DNA of 48,936 nucleotides, taken from the NCBI GenBank assembly GCA_903884535.1, contig CAISEZ010000151.1, forward strand, positions 1 through 48,936, in the 5' to 3' direction. This document shows, one piece after another, positions 47,271 to 48,936 of the stretch. A program made the position numbers and the translations under genes. The DNA is from an uncultured Verrucomicrobia subdivision 3 bacterium. GTDB lineage: Bacteria > Verrucomicrobiota > Verrucomicrobiia > Limisphaerales > UBA11358. The notes beneath the pieces were generated by a model that was not told the DNA's origin, ran no database searches, and worked only from the letters and a program-made list of their open reading frames with translations. Each line of letters begins with the position of its first letter. The stretch's first letter is position 1.

Positions 47271-47894
47271 TCATCCCGGCACAAAATCGCGGATATGGTT
47301 GCGGATAAATTCGCCGACCTCATCGGCGGGATCATCGGTAATGTCGCTGACCGAAAGTGATTTTTTAATTATCACATGGACGCCCATGACATTGCCACCA
47401 ACACCACCCGCCCACATTGAGCCAAAAATTGTTGTCTGTGTTCCCACATTCTCCAAACCAATGCCCTTTGTTTTCGGAACGGCTTGGACAACGTCCCAGC
47501 CAAGCAACCCAAGTTTGCGGAGAATTGCCACGTCAAATCCGTCCGCAAATTTCTGGTCGAGGATTTCCGAATCCACCGGCACAAAAACGGAGTCGTAAAG
47601 AAAAACGGGCTTCCCGATTTCCAACCGCTTTCGCATTAAAGATTTTGTGTGGATGATTACTTTAATTTTGAATTGTTCAATTTCCGCTCGCTTAATTTCC
47701 TCGGCGGTGGGCGGAGGGGGCGAAACATTTTCTCCTTGTGCGGAAATTGGTGGCAGGCATAAAAGGGTTTCTGCTCCGCAGCTTGGACATGCTACGCTTT
47801 CTCCGTCCTGTCGGGCGTCAAACTCAATTCCGGCGTCGCAATGCTGACAACGGCAGACAACAAGATGCGGTGTTTCGTCTAGCGGATTGCTCAT
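47271..47894 (-). CDS. Zinc-ribbon protein of unknown function
   Basis: The protein has 207 residues. An N-terminal zinc ribbon uses Cys16/Cys19 and Cys36/Cys39 (CQHC and CPSC), followed by a Pro-rich linker and a helix (EEIKRAEIEQF). The C-terminal domain includes LGWDVVQAVPKTKGIGLEN, which resembles DUF4177-like folds found in many small bacterial proteins. The ATG overlaps the stop of the upstream NHL gene (ATGA), so it is translated with it. The role is unknown. Confidence 0.7.
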   Translation of the reverse strand: MSNPLDETPHLVVCRCQHCDAGIEFDARQDGESVACPSCGAETLLCLPPISAQGENVSPPPPTAEEIKRAEIEQFKIKVIIHTKSLMRKRLEIGKPVFLYDSVFVPVDSEILDQKFADGFDVAILRKLGLLGWDVVQAVPKTKGIGLENVGTQTTIFGSMWAGGVGGNVMGVHVIIKKSLSVSDITDDPADEVGEFIRNHIRDFVPG

Positions 47895-48580
47895 GGCAAT
47901 AACTGTGCGCGATAAAATTTATTACCGCTGACAGGATTTGGGTCTAACCAGAGATACGGGCTTGAAGTCAAAAGCACAGTTGCGCGTGTCGTCCATGCAG
48001 CCATGTTCGGCGACGATTGGATTTGATATGTGCGGCCAACCAAACCGGTGATCGTGACGCCTGCGTAGGTATTCAACGCAAGGTTTGCGCTCGTGACCAA
48101 TTGTGGTTGCGGATTAAATGAAATTTGCCGAACGCGCTCGTTATTGGCATCGGCAATAAAAACCATGCCTTGCGAAAGGCAAACGCCGGATGCGCCGTAG
48201 AACCGAGCGAGCGAACCTGCGCCGTTCGCGTAGGAACTTTGGGAAAAGCTGCCAGCCATTGTCACTACGTTTGTTTGTGCGTTCATTTTGCGGATGCAAG
48301 TGCCGCACGCCATATAAATATTCCCCTGATTGTCCCCAAACATTGAGGAAATGCCGCTGAAAGACGTGTTTAAGCCAACGCCGTCAACATTCGCATTGTT
48401 TCCATTACCTGCAACGGTGGTGACGTTTTGGCTTTGGTCAATCCGGCGGATTTTGTGGTTGCCACTATCCCAAACATAGATGTTGCCAGCTTCATCTGCC
48501 GCCAGAGCTGCCGGCGCGCTGAAACTTGCATAAATTCCATTTGCATCCGTTGAACCCACGCTTGAGTTCCCTGCCCACAA
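47891..48580 (-). CDS. NHL-repeat beta-propeller protein, 5' end unclear
   Basis: There are 229 residues from a TTG at 48580. NHL repeats are visible (NIYVWDSGNHKIRRI, NIYMACGTCIRKM, VFIADANNERVRQI). The last roughly 65 residues are the shared secretion-type tail (VGRTYQIQSSPNMAAW, ending FYRAQLLP). NHL-like sequence continues upstream of the TTG (GNQIYRISSQGVLT), and the frame stays open back to 48772. No ATG, GTG or other TTG occurs in that stretch and no signal peptide appears. The gene is therefore probably 5'-truncated or frameshifted, or starts at a rare codon. Its expected export signal is missing. Confidence 0.6.
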   Translation of the reverse strand: MWAGNSSVGSTDANGIYASFSAPAALAADEAGNIYVWDSGNHKIRRIDQSQNVTTVAGNGNNANVDGVGLNTSFSGISSMFGDNQGNIYMACGTCIRKMNAQTNVVTMAGSFSQSSYANGAGSLARFYGASGVCLSQGMVFIADANNERVRQISFNPQPQLVTSANLALNTYAGVTITGLVGRTYQIQSSPNMAAWTTRATVLLTSSPYLWLDPNPVSGNKFYRAQLLP

Positions 48581-48772
48581 TGTTAAAACACCTTGTGACG
48601 ATATGCGGTAAATCTGATTACCAGCCGTGTAATGCCCGATCTCCCAAAGCCTCGACGTTGAACCGGTTTTCCAATTTGCTGGCCAGATTGATCGCGTGAT
48701 TGGCGGTCTCCCGTGGGAGACAGAGACGAGCGCCAGTGGCAGCTCGGATAGTTCTGACCGGACGAGTGAATG

Positions 48773-48936
48773 CTAAGGTTGGCGGTGATTCTGATCGCGT
48801 TCCCGTTGCTGCGCGCGCCGGAGGACATTGCCGAATATTTTGGCGAAAATAGGGACGTTGGGTTCGGAAAAAATCTCAAAATGCTCGCCCGGAATGCGGT
48901 GAATCGAGGCTCCACCGAGGGCCTGGTGCTTCCAAT
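48773..48936 (-). CDS. C-terminal end of a thioesterase-like protein (partial)
   Basis: The frame enters from the window's right edge and ends at TAG (48773-48775), giving about 53 residues. GGASIHRIPGEHFEIFSEPN followed by VPIFAKIFGNVL resembles the last block of alpha/beta-hydrolase thioesterase domains of NRPS/PKS-type enzymes, where the catalytic His lies in the GxHF turn. The larger protein lies outside the window. The family call rests only on this block. Confidence 0.5.
   Translation of the reverse strand, partial: WKHQALGGASIHRIPGEHFEIFSEPNVPIFAKIFGNVLRRAQQRERDQNHRQP

Noticed and set aside
48583..48915. Open frame on the minus strand at the window end
   Set aside because: The thioesterase-like and NHL frames cover the same stretch in another register and carry recognisable protein patterns; this one does not.

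Overview
The window looks like chromosome of a Verrucomicrobiota bacterium, probably of the Pedosphaera/Limisphaerales type. The evidence is: very large secreted proteins built of Ig-like, LamG, NHL and autotransporter-type repeats; a PEP-CTERM protein; a common C-terminal tail in seven secreted proteins that ends in an aromatic-rich [FY]-[FY]-[RKE]-x(2-4) sequence, usually with a last Pro; a GTP-dependent PEP carboxykinase; and a DPE2-like 4-alpha-glucanotransferase. The taxonomic call is inference; no rRNA gene is present.

Layout. (1) 1-5100: the end of one secreted protein and a 1555-residue Ig/LamG surface protein. (2) 5147-13771, minus strand: a compact run reading from pckG through a dicarboxylate/amino-acid symporter, a secreted alpha/beta hydrolase, a secreted GDSL/SGNH protein and a membrane-anchored alpha/beta hydrolase. 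Several junctions are 4-base ATGA stop/start overlaps. (3) 14188-28602: a starch/glycogen region with pgm, two secreted GH13 enzymes, a PEP-CTERM protein and a cytoplasmic CBM20-CBM20-GH77 glucanotransferase. An orphan nuoA and a PfpI-family gene sit inside it. A plausible flow is extracellular alpha-glucan hydrolysis, uptake, glucanotransfer from maltose, and interconversion of glucose-1-P and glucose-6-P, with PEP carboxykinase joining organic-acid and sugar metabolism. (4) 29046-36881: an 1858-residue autotransporter-repeat protein, an LptF/LptG-type permease and a short-chain dehydrogenase.

(5) 37071-46693 is a 9.6-kb integrative element inserted in the anticodon loop of a tRNA-Phe(GAA) gene. 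The left end is an orphan 5' half of the tRNA, preceded by a decayed integrase fragment. The right end is a full tRNA whose 5' half is supplied by the element, preceded by an intact tyrosine recombinase. A minus-strand backbone operon (integrase, AT-hook-like protein, HTH/excisionase-like protein, GIY-YIG protein, P4/D5-type helicase) makes it look like a phage satellite or small integrative element. The plus-strand cargo is a type IIG restriction-methyltransferase coupled by stop/start overlaps to a HEPN-like protein and then to a 30-residue membrane peptide. It is followed by a small protein between two hairpin repeats, a highly structured 5' leader behind a TATAAT box, and two paralogous lipoproteins.

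(6) 46732-48936: about 540 bases without a recognised gene, then on the minus strand a zinc-ribbon protein, an NHL-repeat protein with an unclear 5' end, and the C-terminal end of a thioesterase-like protein that runs off the window. The most interesting area is the element: its RM-HEPN-micropeptide cargo, its unusual 5'-half tRNA replacement, its repeated att-arm sequence, and the nested hairpin leader at 41351-41479.
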